A stretch of 12,133 nt of DNA from assembly GCA_029777225.1 (NCBI GenBank), contig JAKOSR010000039.1, positions 1 to 12,133 of the forward strand, given 5' to 3'. The stretch comes from Chloroflexota bacterium. Lineage in GTDB: Bacteria > Chloroflexota > Anaerolineae > Anaerolineales > Anaerolineaceae. Shown here piece by piece: positions 6,137 through 12,133 of this stretch. The position numbers were made by a program, and so were the translations under genes. Within the stretch, counting starts at the first letter, position 1. Every line of letters starts with the position of its first letter. The notes under the pieces are model-generated. The model was not told where the DNA came from. It made no database searches and was given only the letters and a program-made list of their open reading frames with translations.

Positions 6137-6898
6137 ATGCTCCCAAACCTAAGGCACCAAAAAATCCTGGAATACCTTGAGAGGAACGGCTCTGCCACCG
6201 TTTTGGAGTTGGTGAACGAGTTTGGAACCTCCGAAATGACCATTCGCAGGGATTTACAGGCCCTGGAAAAGCGTTACCTGCTACGTCGTGTGCATGGTGG
6301 CGCGTTAAGCGCCCGGGGCAGCAGCTATGAACCGCCTTATCTCACGCGAGTCATGGAAGATATCGAGGAAAAGCGGCGCATCGGCAAAGCGGCGGCAGCC
6401 TTAATCAAGAATGGTGATAGCGTTAGCCTGGATACAGGCACCACCACCCTGGAAGTCGCCCGCAACATCGTCAACATTTCCGACCTGACGGTCATCACCC
6501 ACAGTTTCCCCATCGCCACCCTGCTGGTTGAATCCTTGCGCAACCGCCTGATTTGCACCGGTGGTATTTTACGCATGGGGGAGCTCTCCATGACCGGAGA
6601 CCTGGCCGTGCGGGCCTACGAGCAATTTTACGTCGACAAGCTCTTCCTTGGTGTGGGTGGCATTGACCTCAAATTCGGCCTGACCGAATTTAACCTGGAT
6701 GACACGCTCATCAAGCGCTCGATGATACAGAATGCCAGGGAGGTTATCGTGGTGGCAGTGGCCACCAAGTTCAACCATATTGCCTTTACCCGGGTTGCCC
6801 CACTCAAGGTTGTCTCCAAAATTATTACAGACAGCTCCCTTGACCCTGCCTTTTTGTCTTTGTACGAGAAGGAAGGCGTGGAAATCATCCTGGTATGA
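6137..6898 (+). CDS. DeoR/GlpR-family transcriptional regulator
   Basis: The 253-residue protein has the standard DeoR layout and length. The N-terminal winged helix-turn-helix covers about 5-57, with the recognition segment TSEMTIRRDLQALEKRYLLR at 31-50 and the family motif RVHGGAL at 51-57. The C-terminal sensor domain (about 75-235) shows SLDTGTTTLEVAR (97-109), CTGG (140-143), FLGVGGID (170-177) and GLTEFNLDDTLIKR (181-194). Such regulators are usually repressors relieved by a phosphorylated sugar. The usual ADSSKF stretch reads AVATKF (207-212), so the conserved Asp is missing. ATG 6137 follows GGAGA at 6 bases. It likely controls the transport genes downstream and its own promoter. Confidence 0.93.
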   Translation: MLPNLRHQKILEYLERNGSATVLELVNEFGTSEMTIRRDLQALEKRYLLRRVHGGALSARGSSYEPPYLTRVMEDIEEKRRIGKAAAALIKNGDSVSLDTGTTTLEVARNIVNISDLTVITHSFPIATLLVESLRNRLICTGGILRMGELSMTGDLAVRAYEQFYVDKLFLGVGGIDLKFGLTEFNLDDTLIKRSMIQNAREVIVVAVATKFNHIAFTRVAPLKVVSKIITDSSLDPAFLSLYEKEGVEIILV

Positions 6899-6927
6899 AG
6901 CTTAACAGAAGGTCATCCACGCGGTGC

Positions 6928-6940
6928 CTCGCCTTGCGAG
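6928..6940 (+). repeat. Short hairpin CTCGC-CTT-GCGAG between deoR and the binding-protein gene
   Basis: A 5-bp perfect stem (6928-6932 with 6936-6940) lies 30 bases after the deoR stop and just before an orphan GAAGGAGGT. There is no T-run, so it is unlikely to be a full terminator. A second 5-bp repeat, ACTGT (6975-6979) with ACAGT (6985-6989), lies further on. I see no convincing promoter in this 123-base gap, so read-through from the deoR promoter is possible. Confidence 0.3.
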
Positions 6941-7021
6941 TGAAGGAGGTGGTTGGTTCTACATACTAAGAAGCACTGTAAATGACAGTTCAGCCCATTT
7001 CAAACCAATTAGGAGAAAAGA

Positions 7022-8068
7022 ATGAAAAAACTTAGTCTGCTTGTCTTGTGTGTCATGTTGTTGGTTACTGTTTTAGGGGCATGCGCTCCCGCCGCGGAGG
7101 TTACTGCACCCGAAGAGACCGCCGCCCCAGTGAAGGAAGCCAAGGATTTGGTCTTTGCATCGGTCGTGAAGTCCATCGGCGATACCTGGTTCATCCGTTA
7201 TGAGACCGGCATCAAGCAATTTGAAAAAGACTACGGCATCAAGTCCTTCATGGAGGGCCCCTCCCAGCCTGATTCCGCAGCCCAGGTTGCTGTGATTGAA
7301 GACTTGATTGCCCAGGGTGTGGACGTCATCATCAACGTTCCCTATGGTGTACCGGAAAACGAGCCTGCCCAGAAGAAGGCCTTGGACGCCGGCATCATCG
7401 TGATGGGTCACGAAGCTGAGACAGCCAAGGAAGGCACCCTCACCTATGACGTGGAAGCCTTTGACAATTGCTCTTACGGTGAGGAAATGATGCGTGAACT
7501 CGCCACCCGTATGGGCGAAGAAGGCAAGTACATCCAGTTTGTCGGTTCCCTGACCAACGCGTCCCACAATACATGGACCGAGTGCGCGAAGGCCTACCAG
7601 GAAGCCAACTACCCCAACATGCAATTTGTGGCCAAGTACGAATCCAAGGAAAACCAGGAAAACGCCTACAATATCATGAAGGATGCCCTCAAGGCCACCC
7701 CTGATATCAAGGGCGTGCAGGGCTCTGATTCAGGTGATATCCTGGGTGCCGGGCGTGCGGTGGAAGAAGCTGGCCTGGCCGACAGCATCTCCGTGGTTGG
7801 TACTGGCATCGCCTCTGACGCTGGTGAATTGCTCAAATCCGGCGCGGTGGACCTGGCCATGGCCTGGGATCCCGGCATGGCTGGTTATGCCTGCTCGGTG
7901 ATTGCCTATAAGCTGCTCCAGGGCGAAAAAATTGTGGAAGGCATGGACCTGAAAGTGCCCGGTTTTGAAAGCATCAAGATTGGCAAGGGTCCCAATGGCG
8001 TCACGGTCATCTACGGTTCCGCCTGGATTAAGATTACTGTCGAGACCATGGATCAATATCCATTCTAG
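7022..8068 (+). CDS. Sugar ABC transporter solute-binding lipoprotein (periplasmic-binding type 1, RhaS/LsrB-like)
   Basis: The 348-residue protein captures the transported ligand outside the membrane. A signal peptide MKKLSLLVLCVMLLVTVLGAC (1-21) ends in a lipobox LGAC, so Cys21 would be lipidated. A linker rich in Ala, Pro and Glu runs to about 40. The type 1 periplasmic-binding fold follows, with VFASVVKSIGDTWF at 44-57, GPSQPDSAAQVAVIEDLIAQG at 79-99, GSDSGDILGAGRAVEEAG at 234-251 and a C-terminal YPF. The GPxxP-QVxxI-QG pattern and the ending recall rhamnose (RhaS) and AI-2 (LsrB) binding proteins; this is a family impression and not a substrate call. ATG 7022 follows AGGAGAAAAG. A strong hairpin follows the gene. 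Confidence 0.92.
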   Translation: MKKLSLLVLCVMLLVTVLGACAPAAEVTAPEETAAPVKEAKDLVFASVVKSIGDTWFIRYETGIKQFEKDYGIKSFMEGPSQPDSAAQVAVIEDLIAQGVDVIINVPYGVPENEPAQKKALDAGIIVMGHEAETAKEGTLTYDVEAFDNCSYGEEMMRELATRMGEEGKYIQFVGSLTNASHNTWTECAKAYQEANYPNMQFVAKYESKENQENAYNIMKDALKATPDIKGVQGSDSGDILGAGRAVEEAGLADSISVVGTGIASDAGELLKSGAVDLAMAWDPGMAGYACSVIAYKLLQGEKIVEGMDLKVPGFESIKIGKGPNGVTVIYGSAWIKITVETMDQYPF

Positions 8069-8090
8069 TTGTTGTAGAACATCGTCAGAA

Positions 8091-8122
8091 CGGGCGGTTG
8101 AGCCTCTCAGCCGCCCGATTTT
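8091..8122 (+). terminator. Intercistronic hairpin with T-run (terminator/attenuator)
   Basis: CGGGCGGTTGAG (8091-8102) pairs with CTCAGCCGCCCG (8106-8117) through 12 bp, one of them G-U, around the loop CCT; ATTTT follows. It begins 23 bases after the binding-protein stop and ends 30 bases before the ATPase start. In transport operons such structures give partial termination or shield the upstream mRNA, so that more binding protein than ATPase is made. Confidence 0.75.
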
Positions 8123-8152
8123 CAATCGCGTTCAGAAATCGAGATTTTACCC

Positions 8153-9664
8153 ATGACAAATGAAATCCTGCGTGTGGAAAACGTCAGTAAAGCGTTCGCG
8201 GGCGTGAAGGCGCTGGACCAGGTGAGCCTGACCTTACAGGAAGGCGAAATCCTGTGCCTGGTTGGCGAAAACGGGTCGGGCAAATCGACCATGATTAAGA
8301 TTATCTCCGGGGTCTACCATCCCGACCAGGGCGACATCATCATCAACGGGCATAGCTACAAGCAACTGACGCCGATTGAATCGATGCGTGAGGGCGTGCA
8401 GGTGATTTACCAGGATTTCTCCCTGTTCCCTAATTTGTCCGTGGCTGAAAACCTGGTCATTAATGAGCAGCTTTCGAGCGGCCGGCGATTAGTAAATTGG
8501 AAGGAGACTTACAAAACCGCCGAGAGGGGTTTGGAAGAAATTCATGTCTCCATCCCGCTGGACGCCATGGTCAGTGAGCTTTCCACCGCAGACCGACAGC
8601 TCATCGCGGTCACCAAAGCCATCCTGGCGGAAGCCCGAATCATCATCATGGATGAACCCACCACCGCGCTCACCCAGAAGGAAATCCAATCCCTCTTTGA
8701 GGTGATTAACAACCTGAAAGCCAAGGGCATTTCCACCATTTTTGTCAGTCACAAGCTCAACGAGGTGACTGAAATTGCGGACCGCACGGTAATCTTCCGT
8801 AATGGCAGGAAAGTGATGGACCAGGACGCCAAAAACCTGGACATCAAGACCATGGAATTTTACATGACCGGCCACGAGCTGGACCTGGATAATTCCCAAC
8901 TGGCCCAACCAGACCAGCAGGCGGCACCGCTCCTTGAAGTGGAAAAGCTCGGACTGCGCGGAAAATTCAAGGATGTTTCCTTTCAGTTGAGGCCGGGTGA
9001 AGTTTTGGGCATCACGGGCCTGCTTGGTTCTGGCCGTACGGAACTGGCGCTGGCCCTCTTTGGGGAGACGCCCGCAGACTCCGGGACCATTCGCGTGGAG
9101 GGGCGCGAAGTGACCATCCGATCCATCCAGGATGCCATGCGCAACCGTATCGGTTATGTTCCGGAGGACCGCATCCTCGAAGGCCTCTTCCTGCAGCAGA
9201 CCATCTCCGACAACATCATCGTCCGAATCATTGACCAGATGGTGAATAAAATCCACCTCATCCGCGCCGGTGCCTCCAAAAAGGTGTCGGACGAGTGGAT
9301 TGGGCGGTTAGAAGTGAAAACCCCCTCGGGAGAGCTGCCTGCCAAGAGCCTTTCGGGTGGTAACCAGCAACGCCTGGTGCTGGCCAAATGGCTGGCCAGC
9401 GACCCCAGGATCCTGATCCTCAACAGCCCCACCGTGGGCGTGGATGTGGGTTCCAAGGCCTCCATCCATGAACTTATCCGCAACCTGGCCAGCCAGGGCA
9501 TGGGTATTCTCCTGATTTCAGATGATATTCCAGAATTGATGCAGACCTGCAACCGGCTCATCCTGATGCGCCGTGGCCGAACCTTTGGCGTCTTCGATCG
9601 TGAAGACATCACCGAGGAACAGCTCAACCAGGAAATGGTTGCTGATCGCGTTTTCTCCATCTGA
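8153..9664 (+). CDS. Sugar ABC transporter ATPase with two nucleotide-binding domains (CUT2, RbsA/RhaT/LsrA type)
   Basis: The 503-residue cytoplasmic protein powers uptake through the two permeases encoded next. Domain 1 has Walker A GENGSGKST (38-46), Q-loop YQDFSLFPNLSVAENL (86-101), a degenerate signature LSTAD (143-147), Walker B IIIMDEPTTAL (163-173) and H200 in FVSHKL. Domain 2 has the family's modified Walker A GLLGSGRTE (289-297) and a proper signature LSGGNQQR (400-407). Its Walker B reads LILNSPTVGVD (421-431), where the usual Asp-Glu is Asn-Ser, and the H-loop position is Asp. The length is normal. ATG 8153 has only a weak upstream purine run (CGAGA), which may keep expression low. 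It lies 84 bases after the binding-protein gene. Confidence 0.95.
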   Translation: MTNEILRVENVSKAFAGVKALDQVSLTLQEGEILCLVGENGSGKSTMIKIISGVYHPDQGDIIINGHSYKQLTPIESMREGVQVIYQDFSLFPNLSVAENLVINEQLSSGRRLVNWKETYKTAERGLEEIHVSIPLDAMVSELSTADRQLIAVTKAILAEARIIIMDEPTTALTQKEIQSLFEVINNLKAKGISTIFVSHKLNEVTEIADRTVIFRNGRKVMDQDAKNLDIKTMEFYMTGHELDLDNSQLAQPDQQAAPLLEVEKLGLRGKFKDVSFQLRPGEVLGITGLLGSGRTELALALFGETPADSGTIRVEGREVTIRSIQDAMRNRIGYVPEDRILEGLFLQQTISDNIIVRIIDQMVNKIHLIRAGASKKVSDEWIGRLEVKTPSGELPAKSLSGGNQQRLVLAKWLASDPRILILNSPTVGVDVGSKASIHELIRNLASQGMGILLISDDIPELMQTCNRLILMRRGRTFGVFDREDITEEQLNQEMVADRVFSI

Positions 9665-9685
9665 TAAGAAAAAAGCAGGTAAGGC

Positions 9686-10699
9686 ATGCTTAAAAAAATA
9701 GTAAAAAGCAGCGAATTCGTCACCTTTACGATTATTGTCCTTTTATCTCTGATTATTGGCATCATCAACCCGGCTTTCTTTTCACTGGCCACGGTGTTTG
9801 ATGTTTTGCGCGCCTCGATTGTTGTCAGTATCATGGCCTTTGGCTTGCTGCTGGTCATCATCGCTGGCGGCATCGACATTTCATTTGTAGCCTTTGCCGC
9901 GCTTGCCTCATACGGCACGCACATGTTTTTGCTCTCGCGCGGCTACAACGGGGGCATTTTTCTGTATTACGCGATTGCCTGCGTCATCGGGCTGGGCGCC
10001 GGTTTGTTGAGCGGGTTAATCGTCACCCGGTTTAACCTGCCCATTTTTGATGTTTCGCTGGCCATGATGACCATGTGGTACGGCTTTATTCGCTTTTTCA
10101 TTGGCTCAACCAAGAACTTCAAGCTCCCAGAGGGCGCCGTTGGGTATTATTCCCGCTTCCTGGTGACGGTGCGGGACCCATTTGTGGGGGAGGCTGGGCT
10201 GCACTTCTCAATCCTTTACGTGCTGATTATCGGCGTGCTTATCCACTGTCTGCTCAAGTACACCACGCTGGGGCGGGGCATCTTTGCCATGGGAGGAAAT
10301 CGCGAGGTGGCCATCCGTTCAGGTTTCAACATCAAAGGCACACTTCTGGTGGTTTTCGGCATCCTTGGCGTGCTCTCGGCATTCGCGGGTGTGACCCACA
10401 GCTTTCTCAGTCGGCATTTTGAACCCACCCTGTTCATGACCCAAAACCTCGACGTCATCGCGGCTGTCATCCTCGGCGGCGCCTCGGTTACCGGGGGCAA
10501 GGGCTCGGTGCTCGGCACGTTCATGGGCGTCATTCTCATCCAGCTTATCAACCGGGCGATGGTCCTGACGGGCATTACCGTTGAGTGGCAACAACTGATG
10601 ATTGGGCTCGTGTTGGCGTTTTTCATCTCCATCCCTGCCATCCGCGATTTGATTAACAAGCGCGCCAGCCGTGCTGTTGAAGTGCCGGAAGAAATTTAG
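9686..10699 (+). CDS. Sugar ABC transporter permease 1 (CUT2, BPD_transp_2 family)
   Basis: The 337-residue membrane protein forms half of the transport channel. It is hydrophobic from residue 11 to about 320. It carries GGIDIS (61-66), the CUT2 counterpart of GGIDLS, and AMGGNREVAIRSGFNI (201-216). Near the end is VILGGASVTGGKGSVLGT (261-278), the conserved cytoplasmic loop typical of RbsC/LsrC/RhaP-like permeases. ATG 9686 follows AGGTAAGG, 21 bases after the ATPase stop. The charged C-terminus (SRAVEVPEEI) lies past the last helix. The family is clear and the substrate is not. Confidence 0.94.
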   Translation: MLKKIVKSSEFVTFTIIVLLSLIIGIINPAFFSLATVFDVLRASIVVSIMAFGLLLVIIAGGIDISFVAFAALASYGTHMFLLSRGYNGGIFLYYAIACVIGLGAGLLSGLIVTRFNLPIFDVSLAMMTMWYGFIRFFIGSTKNFKLPEGAVGYYSRFLVTVRDPFVGEAGLHFSILYVLIIGVLIHCLLKYTTLGRGIFAMGGNREVAIRSGFNIKGTLLVVFGILGVLSAFAGVTHSFLSRHFEPTLFMTQNLDVIAAVILGGASVTGGKGSVLGTFMGVILIQLINRAMVLTGITVEWQQLMIGLVLAFFISIPAIRDLINKRASRAVEVPEEI

Positions 10700-10722
10700 A
10701 GCCGGGCGAACAGGAAAGAAGC

Positions 10723-11712
10723 ATGAATACAACAAACCTCAAACCCAAAGTTCGTTTTGAAATGCAGACACTTCTGCTGGCCGGTATATTGGTCTTCCTT
10801 CTGCTCTTTTTTGGGCTCAACGACCAGGGTTTTCTGGCTGGCCGCAGCATCTCCTCCATGGCCATCCAGCTGCCAGAAATTGGCATCCTTAGCCTGGCCA
10901 TGATGATTACCGTCATGATTGGCGGTATCAACCTTTCCATCAACGCCACGGCCAACCTGGCTGCCGTGCTTTCAGGTCTCTTCATTCTGCGTTTTATGCC
11001 AGAAAGCCAGGGTCCGATGGTCATCGTGGCCATGGTGGGGATTTCACTGCTGATTGGCGTCATCACCGGTGCCATCAATGGCTTTTTGGTGGGGTATGTG
11101 GGGGTACCCTCCATCCTCGCCACCCTCGCCACAATGAGCATTTTCACTGGAATTGGCGTCGGCCTCACCAAGGGCCAGACGGTCACCGGCTTCCCTGAGG
11201 TGGTGGGCAGCGTGGCCAGCCTCTCACCGTTGGGCATCCCCATGCCTTTCCTGGTCTTTGTGGGCATCACGGTTATCGCTTACATCCTGCTTGGGCGCAC
11301 CACCTTTGGCTTCAAGACCCGCATGCTGGGCACCAACCCTGTGGCCTCGAAGTTCTCCGGCATCAACAACAAAGCTGTCATCATGCAGATTTTCATCTTC
11401 AGCGGCGTTCTTTCTTCGATTGCTGGTGTTCTCATCATGAGCCGCACCATGTCGGCTTCCAACGCGTACGGCACCGCCACGTATGTGATGTTGACCATCC
11501 TGATTGGCGTGCTGGCCGGCGTGGTTTCGGGCAAAGGCAGCGTTCTGAACATCTTCATCACCGTCTTTATTTTGCAGGTCATCTCCACCGGTTCACACAT
11601 GCTGCTGGCAGGCGTGCGCGGCAGCTCGTTCTTCAAGGATTTTGCCTGGGGTGTGCTCCTGATTATCATTTTCATCATCAACTACTTCACCCACGGGCGA
11701 AGGAAGGAATAA
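10723..11712 (+). CDS. Sugar ABC transporter permease 2 (CUT2, BPD_transp_2 family)
   Basis: The 329-residue protein would pair with permease 1 as a heterodimer, as RhaP/RhaQ or LsrC/LsrD do. It is hydrophobic from about 16 to 321. GGINLS (67-72) matches the GGIDLS motif, and LGTNPVASKFSGINN (202-216) is the usual xGxNxxAAxxSGI block. The C-terminal loop reads LIGVLAGVVSGKGSVLN (260-276); the LGG of the usual LGG(A/T)xxxGGxGS loop is replaced by LAG with a single Gly before Lys, so this subunit is the more divergent of the two. ATG 10723 follows AGGAAAG, 23 bases after permease 1. Confidence 0.93.
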   Translation: MNTTNLKPKVRFEMQTLLLAGILVFLLLFFGLNDQGFLAGRSISSMAIQLPEIGILSLAMMITVMIGGINLSINATANLAAVLSGLFILRFMPESQGPMVIVAMVGISLLIGVITGAINGFLVGYVGVPSILATLATMSIFTGIGVGLTKGQTVTGFPEVVGSVASLSPLGIPMPFLVFVGITVIAYILLGRTTFGFKTRMLGTNPVASKFSGINNKAVIMQIFIFSGVLSSIAGVLIMSRTMSASNAYGTATYVMLTILIGVLAGVVSGKGSVLNIFITVFILQVISTGSHMLLAGVRGSSFFKDFAWGVLLIIIFIINYFTHGRRKE

Positions 11713-11756
11713 TTTAGGCGCGTTCAACTGGTCCCGGGGGGGGATAGCCATCTTGA

Positions 11757-11764
11757 AAGGAGAG
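11757..11764 (+). promoter_or_regulatory. Strong ribosome binding site of the kinase gene
   Basis: AAGGAGAG precedes GTG 11770 by 5 bases (GGAG ends 7 bases before it). It supports the GTG start, since no in-frame ATG lies nearby. A run of eight G at 11736-11743 lies just upstream in the 57-base gap. Confidence 0.7.
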
Positions 11765-11769
11765 CTCGC

Positions 11770-12133
11770 GTGGAAGAACAATACTTGCTAGGTGTGGACA
11801 TTGGCACTTATTCCTCCAAGGGTGTGCTTGTGGAGGCGAACTCAGGGCAGGTGGTGGCGGAGAAATCCATTGAACACGGCCTTGAAATGCCAAAGCCGGG
11901 CTGGGCTGAACACGACGCGGATGGGGTCTGGTGGTCGGAGTTTTGCGTCATCACCCGCGCACTCCTGGAAAGGAGTGGCGTCAGGCCTGAAACTGTGAAA
12001 GCAGTGGGCACCAGCGGCCTGGGCGCCTGCGCCCTGCCAATTGACGCGCAAGGCAAGCCTCTGCGTAAAGCCATCCTCTACGGCATTGACACGCGCGCCC
12101 AGGCGGAAATAGATGAACTGGAGCAGATTTTTG
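11770..12133 (+). CDS. FGGY-family carbohydrate kinase, N-terminal part (partial)
   Basis: The frame is open from GTG 11770 to the window edge (121 residues; about 500 expected). It begins EEQYLLGVDIGTYSSKGVLV, the FGGY kinase phosphate-1 motif with Asp10-Ile-Gly-Thr. The KPGWAEHDADGVWW block (42-55) is typical of xylulokinase-like members. It then has AVGTSGLG (78-85) and ILYGIDTRA (102-110), where Asp107 should be the catalytic base. FGGY kinases phosphorylate sugars such as xylulose, ribulose, rhamnulose, glycerol and AI-2. Here it would trap the imported ligand. The COG1070 (XylB-like) level is as far as I can go; most of the gene lies beyond the window. Confidence 0.92.
   Translation, partial: MEEQYLLGVDIGTYSSKGVLVEANSGQVVAEKSIEHGLEMPKPGWAEHDADGVWWSEFCVITRALLERSGVRPETVKAVGTSGLGACALPIDAQGKPLRKAILYGIDTRAQAEIDELEQIF

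Noticed and set aside
8489..9256. 255-codon open frame on the minus strand inside the ABC ATPase gene
   Set aside because: It is antisense to a secure gene with intact motifs, and its product resembles no family I know.
11736..11743. Run of eight G before the kinase gene as a phase-variable tract
   Set aside because: It lies outside both reading frames and not between promoter elements that I can identify, so slippage would have no clear effect. It could also be a sequencing-length artefact.

Overview
The window is a 12.1 kb, fairly GC-rich segment in which every gene I can support reads on the + strand, with no gene-free stretch over 300 bases. It looks like a chromosomal piece of a Chloroflexota bacterium, probably class Anaerolineae. 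This is inferred from the rplQ-truA-rplM-rpsI order, a MazG protein fused to an N-terminal tetrapyrrole-methylase-like domain, and a lipoprotein whose mature end begins CAPAA. No 16S or marker comparison was possible, so the placement is tentative.

Positions 1-1808 are the tail of a ribosomal-protein cluster: the last codons of rplQ (L17), truA (tRNA pseudouridine synthase), rplM (L13) and rpsI (S9). rplM probably starts at a GTG (972), not at the upstream ATGs. Positions 1809-1957 separate this cluster from the next and hold three inverted repeats, one with a perfect 13-bp stem. Positions 1958-5157 carry two genes overlapping by 4 bases: a YabN-type mazG and murJ (lipid II flippase).

From 5158 onward the content changes to a sugar-uptake and catabolism locus: a single-domain SIS sugar-phosphate isomerase, a DeoR-family regulator, a lipoprotein solute-binding protein, a two-domain ABC ATPase, two CUT2-type permeases, and the 5' end of an FGGY sugar kinase that runs off the window. 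The likely logic is that the lipoprotein captures a sugar (or AI-2-like molecule), the ATPase and two permeases import it unphosphorylated, the kinase phosphorylates it, and the SIS enzyme may isomerise the phosphosugar. The DeoR protein would sense a phosphorylated intermediate. The order regulator, binding protein, ATPase, permease, permease, kinase recalls rhamnose (rha) loci of rhizobia and partly lsr (AI-2) loci, but the substrate cannot be read from this sequence.

The regulatory DNA is the most informative non-coding part. The SIS gene and the deoR gene each have an extended -10 promoter beginning TGTTA, and the deoR promoter lies inside an imperfect palindrome shaped like the E. coli DeoR operator. 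A strong hairpin separates the binding-protein gene from the ATPase gene. The ATPase has lost the Walker B acidic residues of its second half. I see no transposon, CRISPR array, tRNA, rRNA, phage gene or defence system, and nothing that I would call an undescribed system. The points worth follow-up are specific deviations within known families and the putative operators.
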